Below are positions 25,790-35,070 of a stretch of DNA of 64,000 nucleotides, piece after piece. The notes under the pieces were generated by a model that saw nothing but the letters and a program-made list of their open reading frames with translations, had not been told where the DNA came from and did no database searches. The DNA is from Pseudomonas sp. LD120. Lineage in GTDB: Bacteria > Pseudomonadota > Gammaproteobacteria > Pseudomonadales > Pseudomonadaceae. The stretch covers positions 620,001 through 684,000 of the forward strand of contig NZ_WVHL01000005.1 of the NCBI RefSeq assembly GCF_009861525.1, in the 5' to 3' direction. The position numbers and the translations under genes were made by a program. Numbering within the stretch: position 1 is the stretch's first letter; every line of letters starts with the position of its first letter.

Positions 25790-27616
25790 GTGATTGTTAG
25801 TCCCTGTAACGCACCTAATTTGTTTGCCAAACGGTTACGAAACGCACTGGTGACGGGCTCTGCGCTAATCTGCCTGTTCGGTGCCGGTCCACTCATGGCA
25901 TTCAGTCTGGATGATGTGTCGGCCAAAGCCAAAGACCTGGCCGAGCAGAAGTACGAAGCCCCGCGCAGTAACCTGCCGAACGAGTTTCGTGACATGAAGT
26001 TCGCGGACTACCAGAAAATCCGCTTCCTCACCGAAAAAGCTGAATGGGCCGATAAGAAGACCCCGTTCAAGCTGTCGTTCTATCACCAGGGCATGCACTT
26101 CGACACGCCGGTGAAGATCAACGAAATCGGCGCCAAAAGCGTTACCGAGATCAAGTACGACCCGAGTCGTTTCGATTTCGGCGACGTCAAGTTCGATCCC
26201 AAAGCCACCGATAAGCTTGGCTACGCCGGTTTTCGCGTCCTGTACCCGATCAACAAAGCCGACAAGCAAGACGAAATCATGACCATGCTGGGCGCGAGCT
26301 ACTTCCGCGTCGTCGGCAAAGGTCACACCTATGGCCTGTCTGCCCGCGGCCTGGCGATCGACACGGCTTTGCCGTCCGGCGAAGAGTTTCCGCGCTTCAG
26401 CGAGTTCTGGATTCAACAACCCAAACCGACCGACAAATTCCTGGTGATCTACGCGCTGCTGGATTCGCCACGGGCCACCGGTGCTTATCGCCTGACCCTG
26501 CGCCCGGGCGCCGACACCATCGTCGACGTCAAGGCTCGAGTGTTCCTGCGGGACAAGGTTGGCAAGCTGGGCCTGGCCCCGCTGACCAGCATGTACCTGT
26601 TCGGCGCCAACCAGCCGTCGAAAGTCCTCAACTACCGTCGCGAGTTGCATGACTCCAGCGGCCTGTCGATCCATGCCGGCAATGGCGAGTGGATCTGGCG
26701 TCCGCTGAACAACCCGAAACACTTGGCCGTGAGCAACTTCTCGGTAGAGAACCCGCGCGGTTTCGGTCTGCTGCAACGTGGTCGTGACTTCAGCCACTAC
26801 GAAGACCTCGACGACCGCTACGACAAGCGCCCAAGCGCGTGGATCGAGCCCAAGGGCGACTGGGGCAAGGGCACGGTCGATCTGGTGGAAATCCCTACCG
26901 CGGACGAAACCAACGACAACATCGTGGCGTTCTGGAACCCGGAAAAACAACCCGAGCCAGGCCAGCCGCTGGACTTCGCTTACCGTATGCACTGGACCAT
27001 CGACGAAGCCGCTTTGCATGATCCTGACAGCGCCTGGGTGCAACAGACCCTGCGCTCCACCGGTGACGTCAAGCAATCCAACCTGATTCGCCAACCCGAT
27101 GGCAGCGTGGCCTATCTGGTGGACTTTGTAGGCCCGTCCCTGGAGGCGTTGCCGGAGGACACCGAGGTTCGCAGCCAAGTCAGCGTAGGTGACAACGCTG
27201 AGCTTGTGGAGAACAGCGTTCGCTACAACCCGCAAACCAAAGGCTGGCGCCTGACCCTGCGGATGAAGATCAAGGACGCGAGCAAATCCACCGAAATGCG
27301 CGCCGCGCTGGTGCGCGACATGCCGGTGGCCGAGCCGGCCAAGGCTTCGACGTCCAACTCCAATTCCTCCATCGCCAAGGCCGACAAGATCGCCGCCAAG
27401 CAGCAGGAGAAGAAGAACAAGGAAGCTGCAGCCGCCAAACAGGCCGAAGCCAAGCCGGCCAAGGATGCCCAAGACGCGAAGAGCGTCAAGGACAAGGCCC
27501 CTAAAGACGCCAAGCAGCCTGCTGCTGCCGAGGCGGCCCCAGCCACGCCGGAACCGGTTAACACGGAACAAGTCCTGACCGAGACCTGGAGCTATCAGTT
27601 GCCTGCCGATGAGTAA
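25790..27616 (+). CDS. opgG: Periplasmic glucan biosynthesis protein OpgG, with long Lys/Ala-rich insertion near the C-terminus
   Basis: 608 residues from the GTG at 25790 (GAGGG at 25779-25783). The signal peptide ends near LMAFS. The body (FSLDDVSAKAKDLAEQKYEAP, then a long beta-sandwich with FWIQQPKPTDKFLVIYALLDS) is the MdoG domain, which acts on the linear beta-glucan in the periplasm to give branched osmoregulated glucans. E. coli OpgG is 511 residues. Here residues ~515-597 are an added low-complexity stretch (SNSNSSIAKADK, KKNKEAAAAKQAEAKPAKDAQ) ahead of the normal-looking end ETWSYQLPADE. The stop overlaps opgH by 8 bp. Confidence 0.94.
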   Translation: MIVSPCNAPNLFAKRLRNALVTGSALICLFGAGPLMAFSLDDVSAKAKDLAEQKYEAPRSNLPNEFRDMKFADYQKIRFLTEKAEWADKKTPFKLSFYHQGMHFDTPVKINEIGAKSVTEIKYDPSRFDFGDVKFDPKATDKLGYAGFRVLYPINKADKQDEIMTMLGASYFRVVGKGHTYGLSARGLAIDTALPSGEEFPRFSEFWIQQPKPTDKFLVIYALLDSPRATGAYRLTLRPGADTIVDVKARVFLRDKVGKLGLAPLTSMYLFGANQPSKVLNYRRELHDSSGLSIHAGNGEWIWRPLNNPKHLAVSNFSVENPRGFGLLQRGRDFSHYEDLDDRYDKRPSAWIEPKGDWGKGTVDLVEIPTADETNDNIVAFWNPEKQPEPGQPLDFAYRMHWTIDEAALHDPDSAWVQQTLRSTGDVKQSNLIRQPDGSVAYLVDFVGPSLEALPEDTEVRSQVSVGDNAELVENSVRYNPQTKGWRLTLRMKIKDASKSTEMRAALVRDMPVAEPAKASTSNSNSSIAKADKIAAKQQEKKNKEAAAAKQAEAKPAKDAQDAKSVKDKAPKDAKQPAAAEAAPATPEPVNTEQVLTETWSYQLPADE

Positions 27617-30179
27617 CTCTCCACTACAGCCAGCGTCGCTTGCCGAGTACCTGGCTCACCTGCCGATGTCGGATGAGCAGCGCGCCGAACTCGCGGGCTG
27701 CCAGTCCTTTAGCGAGTTGCACCAGCGCTTGTCGTCCAAGGCCTTCGATGAGTCCGCCGATGCCGCCCAGGTCTCGGTGGGCGAGCGCCTGAGCCTGAGC
27801 ACCGCCGCCGAGCTTGAAGACGCCGAGATGCTGGGTGTCGACGCCCAGGGCCGGGTGTGCCTCAAGGCCACGCCGCCGATCCGCCGCACCAAGGTAGTGC
27901 CGGAGCCGTGGCGTACCAATATCCTGGTGCGTGGCTGGCGGCGTTTGACTGGGCGCACCAATCCACCCGCGCCACCCAAGGACGAACGGGTGCTGCCCGC
28001 TGCCCGCTGGCGCACCGTGGGTTCGATCCGGCGCTACATTCTGCTGGTGCTGATGCTCGGTCAGACCATCGTCGCCGGCTGGTACATGAAAGGCATCATG
28101 CCGTACCAGGGGTGGTCTTTCGTCGACCTGGAGGAGGTGATGCACCAACCGCTGACGCTCACCGCGCAGCAGGTGCTGCCTTATGCCTTGCAGACCAGCA
28201 TCCTGATCCTGTTCGGCATCCTGTTCTGCTGGGTATCGGCGGGCTTCTGGACTGCATTGATGGGCTTTCTGGAGCTGCTGACCGGTCACGACAAGTACCG
28301 CATCTCCGGGGCCAGCGCCGGCAACGAGCCGATTCCCAGGGAGGCGCGCACTGCCTTGGTGATGCCGATCTGCAACGAAGACGTGCCGCGGGTATTCGCC
28401 GGGCTGCGGGCGACCTTCGAGTCGGTGGCGGCCACCGGGGATCTCGACCGTTTCGACTTTTTCGTCCTCAGCGACAGTAACGACAGCGATATCTGCGTCG
28501 CCGAGCAGCAGGCCTGGCTGGAGGTGTGCCGCGAGGCCAAGGGCTTCGGCAAGATCTTCTACCGCCGTCGCCGCCGCCGGGTGAAACGCAAGAGCGGCAA
28601 TCTCGACGACTTCTGCCGACGCTGGGGCGGTGATTACAAGTACATGGTGGTGCTCGACGCCGACAGCGTGATGAGCGGTGAGTGCCTGACCAGCCTGGTG
28701 CGCCTGATGGAAGCCACGCCGGATGCGGGGATCATCCAGACCGCGCCGCGGGCCTCGGGCATGGACACGCTGTATGCGCGCATGCAGCAGTTCGCGACCC
28801 GGGTCTACGGCCCGTTGTTCACCGCCGGCCTGCACTTCTGGCAGTTGGGTGAGTCCCACTATTGGGGCCACAACGCGATCATCCGCATGAAGCCCTTCAT
28901 CGAGCACTGCGCCCTGGCGCCGTTGCCCGGTAAAGGCGCCTTTGCCGGTGCGATCCTGTCCCACGACTTCGTCGAAGCCGCGCTGATGCGCCGTGCCGGC
29001 TGGGGCGTGTGGATTGCCTACGACCTGCCTGGCAGTTACGAAGAGCTGCCACCGAACCTGCTGGACGAGCTCAAGCGTGACCGTCGCTGGTGCCACGGCA
29101 ACCTGATGAACTTCCGCCTGTTCCTGGTCAAGGGCATGCACCCGGTACACCGCGCGGTGTTCCTCACCGGGGTGATGTCGTACCTGTCGGCGCCGCTGTG
29201 GTTTTTCTTCCTGGTGCTGTCCACCGCGCTGCTGGCAGTCAATACCCTGATGGAGCCGCAGTACTTCCTCGAGCCACGGCAACTGTATCCGCTGTGGCCG
29301 CAGTGGCACCCGGACAAAGCCATCGCGCTGTTCTCCACGACTATCGTGCTGCTGTTCCTGCCGAAGTTGTTGAGCATCATCCTGATCTGGGCCAAGGGCG
29401 CGAAAGAGTTTGGTGGCAAGTTCAAGGTCACCCTGTCGATGCTCCTGGAGATGCTGTTCTCCATGCTGTTGGCGCCGGTGCGGATGATTTTTCACACCCG
29501 TTTCGTCCTGGCCGCGTTCCTCGGCTGGGCCGCGACCTGGAACTCGCCACAGCGTGACGATGACTCCACGCCCTGGAGCGAGGCGGTGCGTCGCCATGGC
29601 CCGCAGACCCTGCTGGGCTTTTGCTGGGCGCTGCTGGTGATCTGGCTGAACCCGAGCTTTCTCTGGTGGCTGGTGCCGATCGTCGGTTCGCTGATGCTGT
29701 CGATCCCGGTGTCTGTGATCTCCAGCCGTGTTGGCCTGGGCCTGAAGTCCCGTGACGAGAGTCTGTTCCTGATTCCCGAGGAATATGCGCCGCCCCAGGC
29801 GCTGCTGGCGACCGATCAGTACACCCACGAGAACCGCTGGCATGCGCTTAACGACGGCTTTGTCCGAGCCGTGGTGGATCCGCAGCAGAACGCTCTGGCC
29901 TGTGCCTTGGCCACATCCCGCCACACCCAGGCCGAGCCGATCGAGTGGCTGCGCCAGGAGCGCGTGCGCCATGCGCTCAAAGTCGGTCCGGCGGCGTTGA
30001 ACAACAGTGAGCGTCTGGCGCTGTTGAGTGATCCGGTGACTTTGGGCCGCCTGCACCAGCAGGTCTGGAGCGAGGGGCATCGCGAGTGGCTGAGCGCTTG
30101 GCGCCAATCGGTGGATGCCGACCCCCATGCGCCGCTGCTGCCCTTGCAGCCGCTGATCGCGGCGCCGCAACCGGCCTGA
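27609..30179 (+). CDS. opgH: Glucans biosynthesis glucosyltransferase H
   Basis: 856 residues. An inner-membrane GT2 glycosyltransferase that polymerises glucose from UDP-glucose and passes the chain to the periplasm. The N-terminal ~140 residues are cytoplasmic, followed by two spans. The catalytic domain has MPICNEDV, VVLDADSVMSGE (DxD) and the KRDRRWCHGN (Q/RxxRW) motif; five to six C-terminal spans follow. The C-terminal tail is polar. It overlaps opgG by 8 bp, so the pair is one operon, ended by a strong terminator. Confidence 0.97.
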   Translation: MSNSPLQPASLAEYLAHLPMSDEQRAELAGCQSFSELHQRLSSKAFDESADAAQVSVGERLSLSTAAELEDAEMLGVDAQGRVCLKATPPIRRTKVVPEPWRTNILVRGWRRLTGRTNPPAPPKDERVLPAARWRTVGSIRRYILLVLMLGQTIVAGWYMKGIMPYQGWSFVDLEEVMHQPLTLTAQQVLPYALQTSILILFGILFCWVSAGFWTALMGFLELLTGHDKYRISGASAGNEPIPREARTALVMPICNEDVPRVFAGLRATFESVAATGDLDRFDFFVLSDSNDSDICVAEQQAWLEVCREAKGFGKIFYRRRRRRVKRKSGNLDDFCRRWGGDYKYMVVLDADSVMSGECLTSLVRLMEATPDAGIIQTAPRASGMDTLYARMQQFATRVYGPLFTAGLHFWQLGESHYWGHNAIIRMKPFIEHCALAPLPGKGAFAGAILSHDFVEAALMRRAGWGVWIAYDLPGSYEELPPNLLDELKRDRRWCHGNLMNFRLFLVKGMHPVHRAVFLTGVMSYLSAPLWFFFLVLSTALLAVNTLMEPQYFLEPRQLYPLWPQWHPDKAIALFSTTIVLLFLPKLLSIILIWAKGAKEFGGKFKVTLSMLLEMLFSMLLAPVRMIFHTRFVLAAFLGWAATWNSPQRDDDSTPWSEAVRRHGPQTLLGFCWALLVIWLNPSFLWWLVPIVGSLMLSIPVSVISSRVGLGLKSRDESLFLIPEEYAPPQALLATDQYTHENRWHALNDGFVRAVVDPQQNALACALATSRHTQAEPIEWLRQERVRHALKVGPAALNNSERLALLSDPVTLGRLHQQVWSEGHREWLSAWRQSVDADPHAPLLPLQPLIAAPQPA

Positions 30180-30183
30180 AGCC

Positions 30184-30215
30184 AACGCCCTTGAGCCCCC
30201 GCTCAAGGGCGTTTT
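30184..30215 (+). terminator. Strong intrinsic terminator after opgH
   Basis: A perfect 13-bp stem, AACGCCCTTGAGC (30184-30196) with GCTCAAGGGCGTT (30201-30213), CCCC loop, then TT. It starts 4 bases after the opgH stop. Confidence 0.92.
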
Positions 30216-30405
30216 ATTGTGTGCCGCCGATGTTTCCGACTCTGCCTGGCCGGCTAACAAAAACCCTTGTGCAAATGCCCGAGTGCGTTAGCATCGCTCC
30301 CGCGAATTTCTGTGCGTGATCGACAACGGCTTGATATCCGGAGATTTTTCATTTCAGGCCTACTGCGCACAAACACCACAATAAAATGGCTTCAGGGGAC
30401 TTGAG

Positions 30406-31203
30406 ATGAAGAAGTATCTTTCGCTGCTGCTGGCAGGCGCCGCCGCCTTGCTGGCCGTCAACACGGCCCAGGCCGGCGCCATCGATGACGCGGTCAAGCG
30501 CGGTACGCTGAAAGTCGGCATGGACCCGACCTACATGCCCTTCGAAATGACCAACAAACGCGGCGAAATCATTGGCTTTGAAGTCGATTTGCTCAAGGCC
30601 ATGACCAAGTCCATGGGGGTGAAGCTGGAGATGGTCTCCACCGGCTACGACGGCATCATCCCGGCCCTGCTGACCAACAAATTCGACATGATCGGCAGCG
30701 GCATGACCCTGACTCAGGAACGCAACCTGCGCCTGAACTTCAGCGAACCCTTCATCGTGGTCGGCCAAACGCTGCTGATCCGCAAGGAGCTGGAAGGCAC
30801 CATCAAGTCGTACAAGGACTTGAACAGCGCCGATTACCGCATTACCTCCAAGCTGGGCACCACCGGGGAAATGGTCGCCAAGAAGCTGATCGCCAAAGCC
30901 AAGTACCACGGCTACGACAACGAGCAGGAAGCCGTGCTGGACGTGGTCAACGGCAAGGCTGACGCCTTCATCTACGACGCCCCGTACAACGTGGTGGCGC
31001 TGAACAAGGTCGGCAACGGCAAGCTGGTGTTCCTCGACAAGCCCTTCACTTACGAACCTTTGGCCTTTGGTCTGAAGAAGGGCGATTACGACAGCCTCAA
31101 CTTCATCAACAACTTCCTGCACCAGATCCACGAAGACGGCACCTACGATCGCATCCATGCCAAGTGGTTCAAGAGCACCGCGTGGCTCAAGGACATGGAA
31201 TAA
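30406..31203 (+). CDS. Amino-acid ABC transporter substrate-binding protein
   Basis: 265 residues. Signal peptide to NTAQA (~24). SBP_bac_3 fold: GTLKVGMDPTYMPFEMTNKRGEIIGFEVDLLKAM is the diagnostic N-terminal lobe; the second lobe starts near YRITSKLGTTGE. Family members bind polar amino acids such as glutamine, glutamate, cystine or lysine/arginine/ornithine. The exact ligand cannot be read from sequence. By synteny it corresponds to PA5076 of PAO1. The permease and ATPase genes follow. Confidence 0.9.
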   Translation: MKKYLSLLLAGAAALLAVNTAQAGAIDDAVKRGTLKVGMDPTYMPFEMTNKRGEIIGFEVDLLKAMTKSMGVKLEMVSTGYDGIIPALLTNKFDMIGSGMTLTQERNLRLNFSEPFIVVGQTLLIRKELEGTIKSYKDLNSADYRITSKLGTTGEMVAKKLIAKAKYHGYDNEQEAVLDVVNGKADAFIYDAPYNVVALNKVGNGKLVFLDKPFTYEPLAFGLKKGDYDSLNFINNFLHQIHEDGTYDRIHAKWFKSTAWLKDME

Positions 31204-31347
31204 GCGCCAGGTACGCGCTGCGCGGTTGATCGCAGACACGCTTGCCCCCAGCACATCGGCAATGTGCGCGTGGGGCGAGCTGGCGTGCGATGACGTGTTG
31301 TTAGCCTCCGCCGAACCTCCTCGCTGCACACTGCTGGAACCTGCAAA
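31204..31347 (+). other. 144-bp gap between binding protein and permease genes, with hairpin
   Basis: No gene. GCACAT (31251-31256) and ATGTGC (31262-31267) form a stem extended on the outside by CCCC against GGGG, spanning about 31244-31276. With no T-tract, it may stabilise the binding-protein mRNA and lower read-through into the permease. Confidence 0.5.
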
Positions 31348-32310
31348 GTGAACAAACACAACAAAGCCCAATGGCCCTGGCACGTGCTCACCGTGCTGGT
31401 GCTGGTCGTCCTGGCCGGCGCCCTGTATTACGCCACCTCGCTGATGGCCTACGAATGGCGCTGGAACCGCGTGCCGCAGTACTTCGTCTATCAAGCCGAA
31501 GAGTCGCAGCGGGCGTCGGAGATCTCCACCGTCATCGAGGTGGTACGCAAGGGTGACAAGGCCGAGGTCACGCTGCGCAGCGATGCTGGCGATGAGCAGC
31601 AACTGAGCGTTGCTGAAAACAGCCTGCAAGTGGCGCGTGGCGATGACGTGGCCGAGGGGGATGTCATCGGCGTGACTCGGCACTGGGCGGCAGGACCGCT
31701 GCTGTGGGGGCTGTGGACCACCTTGTGGTTGTCGGCGGTGTCTGGCGTGCTGGGGCTGATCATCGGCCTGGGCACGGGCTTGTGCCGGCTGTCAAACAAC
31801 CCGACCCTGCGCGACCTGTCGACGATCTATGTCGAACTGGTGCGGGGCACGCCGTTACTGGTGCAAATCTTCATCTTCTATTTCTTTATTGGCACGGTGC
31901 TCAACCTGTCCCGGGAATTTGCCGGGATTGCCGCGCTGTCGCTGTTCACTGGGGCCTATGTGGCGGAGATCGTTCGCGCCGGGGTGCAGTCCATTGCCCG
32001 TGGCCAGAATGAAGCAGCCCGTTCCTTGGGCCTCAGTGCCGGTCAGTCGATGCGCCATGTGGTGCTGCCCCAGGCCTTCAAGCGGGTCCTACCGCCGCTG
32101 GCCGGGCAGTTCATCAGCCTGGTCAAGGACACTTCGCTGGTGTCGGTGATTGCGATCACCGAGTTGCTGAAAAGTGGCCGGGAAGTCATCACCACCTCGT
32201 TCTCGCCGTTCGAGATTCTGTTCTGCGTGGCGGGCCTGTACTTGTTGATCAACCTGCCGCTGTCGAAAATTGCCAGCCGGCTTGAGCGGAGGCTCGCGCA
32301 AAGTGATTGA
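31348..32310 (+). CDS. Amino-acid ABC transporter permease with enlarged first periplasmic loop
   Basis: 320 residues from GTG. TM1 at ~15-33 is followed by ~75 residues of polar, probably beta-rich periplasmic sequence (VIEVVRKGDKAEVTLRSDAGDE). The standard HisM/GlnP-type permease core then starts at ~118 (LWGLWTTLWLSAVSG), with VELVRGTPLLVQIFIFYF and the EAA loop NEAARSLGLSAGQSMRHVVLPQAF. Typical members are 220-250 residues; the extra loop explains the difference. It overlaps the ATPase gene by 8 bp. Confidence 0.9.
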   Translation: MNKHNKAQWPWHVLTVLVLVVLAGALYYATSLMAYEWRWNRVPQYFVYQAEESQRASEISTVIEVVRKGDKAEVTLRSDAGDEQQLSVAENSLQVARGDDVAEGDVIGVTRHWAAGPLLWGLWTTLWLSAVSGVLGLIIGLGTGLCRLSNNPTLRDLSTIYVELVRGTPLLVQIFIFYFFIGTVLNLSREFAGIAALSLFTGAYVAEIVRAGVQSIARGQNEAARSLGLSAGQSMRHVVLPQAFKRVLPPLAGQFISLVKDTSLVSVIAITELLKSGREVITTSFSPFEILFCVAGLYLLINLPLSKIASRLERRLAQSD

Positions 32311-33037
32311 AGTCCGCGATCTGGTAAAAGTCTTCAACGCTCGCGGCCAGGTGGTGCGGGCGGTGGATAACGTCACTACCCAGGTGGCCAAGGGCGAAGT
32401 GCTGGTGGTGATCGGTCCTTCCGGTTCCGGAAAGTCGACCTTCCTGCGCTGCCTCAATGGTCTGGAGGTATTCGACTCCGGCTCGGTGAGCATCGACGGG
32501 GTGTCACTGGCCGACCCCAAGACTGATGTGAATGCCTATCGGCGGGAAGTGGGCATGGTGTTCCAGCACTTCAATCTGTTCCCTCACATGACGGTGCTGG
32601 AAAACCTCTGCCTGGCGCAGAAGGTGGTGCGCAAGCGCGGCAAGCAGGAGCGTGAGGCCAAGGCCCTGGCACTGCTGGAGAAGGTGGGGATTGCGCAGAA
32701 GGCGCATGAGTTTCCCTCGCGGCTTTCTGGGGGGCAGCAGCAGCGGGTGGCGATAGCCCGGGCCTTGGCCATGGAACCCAAGGTCATGCTGTTCGACGAG
32801 CCCACCTCGGCCCTGGACCCGGAAATGGTCGGCGAAGTGTTGGACGTGATGAAAACCCTGGCCGTGGAAGGCATGACCATGGTTTGCGTGACCCACGAGA
32901 TGGGGTTTGCCCGGGAAGTGGCGGATCGAGTGCTGTTTTTCGATCATGGCAAGCTGCTGGAAGATGCCGCGCCGGATGTATTCTTCGACTCCCCGCAAGA
33001 CCCACGGGCCCAGGCATTCCTACGCCAGGTGCTGTAG
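32303..33037 (+). CDS. Amino-acid ABC transporter ATPase (GlnQ/HisP type)
   Basis: 244 residues from the GTG at 32303, inside the end of the permease gene, with GGAGG at 32287-32291. Walker A is GPSGSGKST, the Q-loop is in VFQHFNLFPHMT, the signature LSGGQQQRVAIARAL, Walker B VMLFDEPTSALDP and the switch His in CVTHEMGFA. Standard polar amino-acid importer ATPase forming a complex with the two preceding products. Confidence 0.94.
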   Translation: MIEVRDLVKVFNARGQVVRAVDNVTTQVAKGEVLVVIGPSGSGKSTFLRCLNGLEVFDSGSVSIDGVSLADPKTDVNAYRREVGMVFQHFNLFPHMTVLENLCLAQKVVRKRGKQEREAKALALLEKVGIAQKAHEFPSRLSGGQQQRVAIARALAMEPKVMLFDEPTSALDPEMVGEVLDVMKTLAVEGMTMVCVTHEMGFAREVADRVLFFDHGKLLEDAAPDVFFDSPQDPRAQAFLRQVL

Positions 33038-33145
33038 CCGCTGCCGAGCGCGAGGCTGCGCCAGGGCCCAAAGGGCCTTCGTCCCCAGCTCCCAGCCGCC
33101 GAAGGCCACGATCGTAGCGTCGATCGCGGCTTCGGCGGTGGCTGC
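33034..33145. repeat. Intergenic inverted-repeat element
   Basis: GTAGCCGCTGCCGAGCGCGA at 33034 is mirrored by an imperfect complement ending at 33145 (complement reads GCAGCCACCGCCGAAGCCGC). In between is GGGCCCAAAGGGCC. Elements starting GTAGCCGCTGCCGAG are, from memory, scattered widely in fluorescent pseudomonads and are distinct from GTAGGAGC REPs. It begins in the last sense codon of the ATPase gene, so that element supplies the stop codon. Confidence 0.6.
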
Positions 33146-33153
33146 AAGGGCAA

Positions 33154-35070
33154 TCAGACCCGGAAACGTCCCACCAGGCCCTGCAAGTGAATCCCCAAGC
33201 GCGCCAGCTCAGCGCTGGAGGCGGCGGTTTCCTCGCTGGCCGATGATGTCTGTTCGGACACATCCCGTACATTCAACACGCTGCGATTGATCTCTTCGGC
33301 CACGGCGCTCTGCTGCTCGGCGGCGGCGGCGATCTGCTGGTTCATGGCCTGGATCGCCGACACGGTGCGGGTGATGTTTTCCAGGGAACCGCCGGCCCGG
33401 CGGGTCAGCTCGACGCTGCTATCGGTCAGGCTGCGGCTGGTGTCCAGGGTGCTGGCCACTTGCTGGGTACCGCTTTGCAGGCCGACGATCAGTTCGGCGA
33501 TTTCTTCGGTGGATTGCTGGGTGCGTTGGGCCAGGCTGCGCACTTCATCCGCCACCACGGCGAAACCGCGTCCTGCTTCACCGGCTCGCGCCGCCTCGAT
33601 CGCGGCGTTGAGGGCCAGCAGGTTGGTTTGCTGGGCCACCGACTTGATCACGTCCAAGACGCTGCCGATCTTGTCGCTTTCCAGCTTGAGATGGCCCATG
33701 GCTTCGGTGGAGTTGCCGACTTCGTTGGCCAGGCGCTCGATCTGGGCAATGGCTTCGTTGACCACCCGATCGCCTTCACGCGCTTGCTGGTCGGCCGCTA
33801 CGGCCGCCTCGGAGGCTTCCTCGGCGTTGCGCGCCACCTCTTGCACTGTGGCCGCCATCTCATTCATTGCCGTGGCCACTTGGTCGGTTTCGACTTTCTG
33901 GCTGTTGACCCCGGTGCTGGTTTGCTCGGTGACGGCGGACAATTGCTCGGCGGCGCTGGCGATCTGGGTGACACCCTCGCTGATACCGCCGATCAGTTCT
34001 CGCAGGCCCAGGGTCATGCGCTGCATCGCGCTTTGCAGTTGGCCCATTTCATCGCGTCGATCCACTGCCAGATTCTGGCTGAGATCGCCAGCAGCCACCC
34101 GCTCAGCGGCTTTGAGCGTTTGCTGCAGGGGCGAGATGATCTGTCGGGTGATGGCCCAGGCGGCAATCAGGCCGAACACCAGCGCCAGTACCGTGGCGAT
34201 CAGTAGGGTGCTCCTGGCCTGATAGGCATCGCTGTCGCGCTTGGCGGTTTGTGCGGCGGTCAGTTGTTTGCTCAGGTCCATCAGCCGTGCGCCTTGGGTG
34301 GCCATACGCTTGAGTGCGTCGTTGCTGGCTTGCTCGGCATCGCTGACCGCACTGACGGCTGCACGGTACGCCTTCAGCGACTCGCTGGCCTGCTGCAGCT
34401 TGGCGAGGTGCTGCTCGGGCAGCCGCGAAGGCAGGCTGGTGAGGTAGTTCAGGGCGTTGTCGATCGCATCCAGGGCCGGTTGCCTGGCTTCGGGTTTGGC
34501 GCTGTAGGTGTAGCCGCGCACCTGGAAGCGCGCCTGCTGGATCAGTTTCGAGAGTTCAATGATGCTGTTGAATTGCGCCACGCTATCGCCTTGTAGCAGT
34601 GACTTTTCGACCTCCGCGACCCGGTTCACGGCGTTGTCCGCGGTGGCGCCAAGCTTGGATCTTGCTTCCTCGCGCTGGGTGATGGCACGGGTCATGTCGG
34701 CGAAGGCCTTGCGGTACTCGGCCATGGTGAGCAGTTGCTGATCAACCATCGCGGTGCTTTCGGGATGCTGCAGCTGGAGGCGGGCCGCTTGCAGGCCGTC
34801 GTCGAGTTGCTTGAGCAAGTCGTTGACCGCGGCCGGGCCCTGCTCGCCATGCGTCTTCTCATAGTTGAGGCGGGCGATACGCAGGTCCTTGCTCAGGGCG
34901 TTGAGCGCAGAAATATTGCCCAGCTTGTCGCCCCGTTCGATTACACGACCCAAGCCGTTCCAGCCGGTGGCGGTGATCAATAAGGTCAGGAGCAGCACCA
35001 AGCCGAAGCCGACGCCGAGTTTAAGGCTGACGCTCAGGTTTCCCAGGTTTCGGGTTAGCCATCGATGCAT
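33154..35070 (-). CDS. Methyl-accepting chemotaxis protein with helical bimodular (HBM)-type sensor
   Basis: 638 residues. TM1 at ~18-36, then a ~250-residue all-helical periplasmic region, TM2 at ~285-305, HAMP (ISPLQQTLKAAERVAAGDLSQ) and a signalling domain containing EQTNLLALNAAIEAARAGEA-type sequence (VAQQTNLLALNAAIEAARAG). The size of the sensor fits the HBM class of McpS/McpK. Synteny with PAO1 places it at PA5072 (McpK, reported for alpha-ketoglutarate), next to tat and an amino-acid importer. The ligand is inferred only. Confidence 0.92.
   Translation of the reverse strand: MHRWLTRNLGNLSVSLKLGVGFGLVLLLTLLITATGWNGLGRVIERGDKLGNISALNALSKDLRIARLNYEKTHGEQGPAAVNDLLKQLDDGLQAARLQLQHPESTAMVDQQLLTMAEYRKAFADMTRAITQREEARSKLGATADNAVNRVAEVEKSLLQGDSVAQFNSIIELSKLIQQARFQVRGYTYSAKPEARQPALDAIDNALNYLTSLPSRLPEQHLAKLQQASESLKAYRAAVSAVSDAEQASNDALKRMATQGARLMDLSKQLTAAQTAKRDSDAYQARSTLLIATVLALVFGLIAAWAITRQIISPLQQTLKAAERVAAGDLSQNLAVDRRDEMGQLQSAMQRMTLGLRELIGGISEGVTQIASAAEQLSAVTEQTSTGVNSQKVETDQVATAMNEMAATVQEVARNAEEASEAAVAADQQAREGDRVVNEAIAQIERLANEVGNSTEAMGHLKLESDKIGSVLDVIKSVAQQTNLLALNAAIEAARAGEAGRGFAVVADEVRSLAQRTQQSTEEIAELIVGLQSGTQQVASTLDTSRSLTDSSVELTRRAGGSLENITRTVSAIQAMNQQIAAAAEQQSAVAEEINRSVLNVRDVSEQTSSASEETAASSAELARLGIHLQGLVGRFRV

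Noticed and set aside
25865..27571. A long, seemingly plausible antisense frame within opgG
   Set aside because: Low-complexity Gly/Leu/Val-rich translation and complete overlap with the well-supported opgG.
27624..30260. An 878-codon minus-strand frame opposite opgH
   Set aside because: Same antisense artefact; composition unlike real proteins, while opgH has full motif support.
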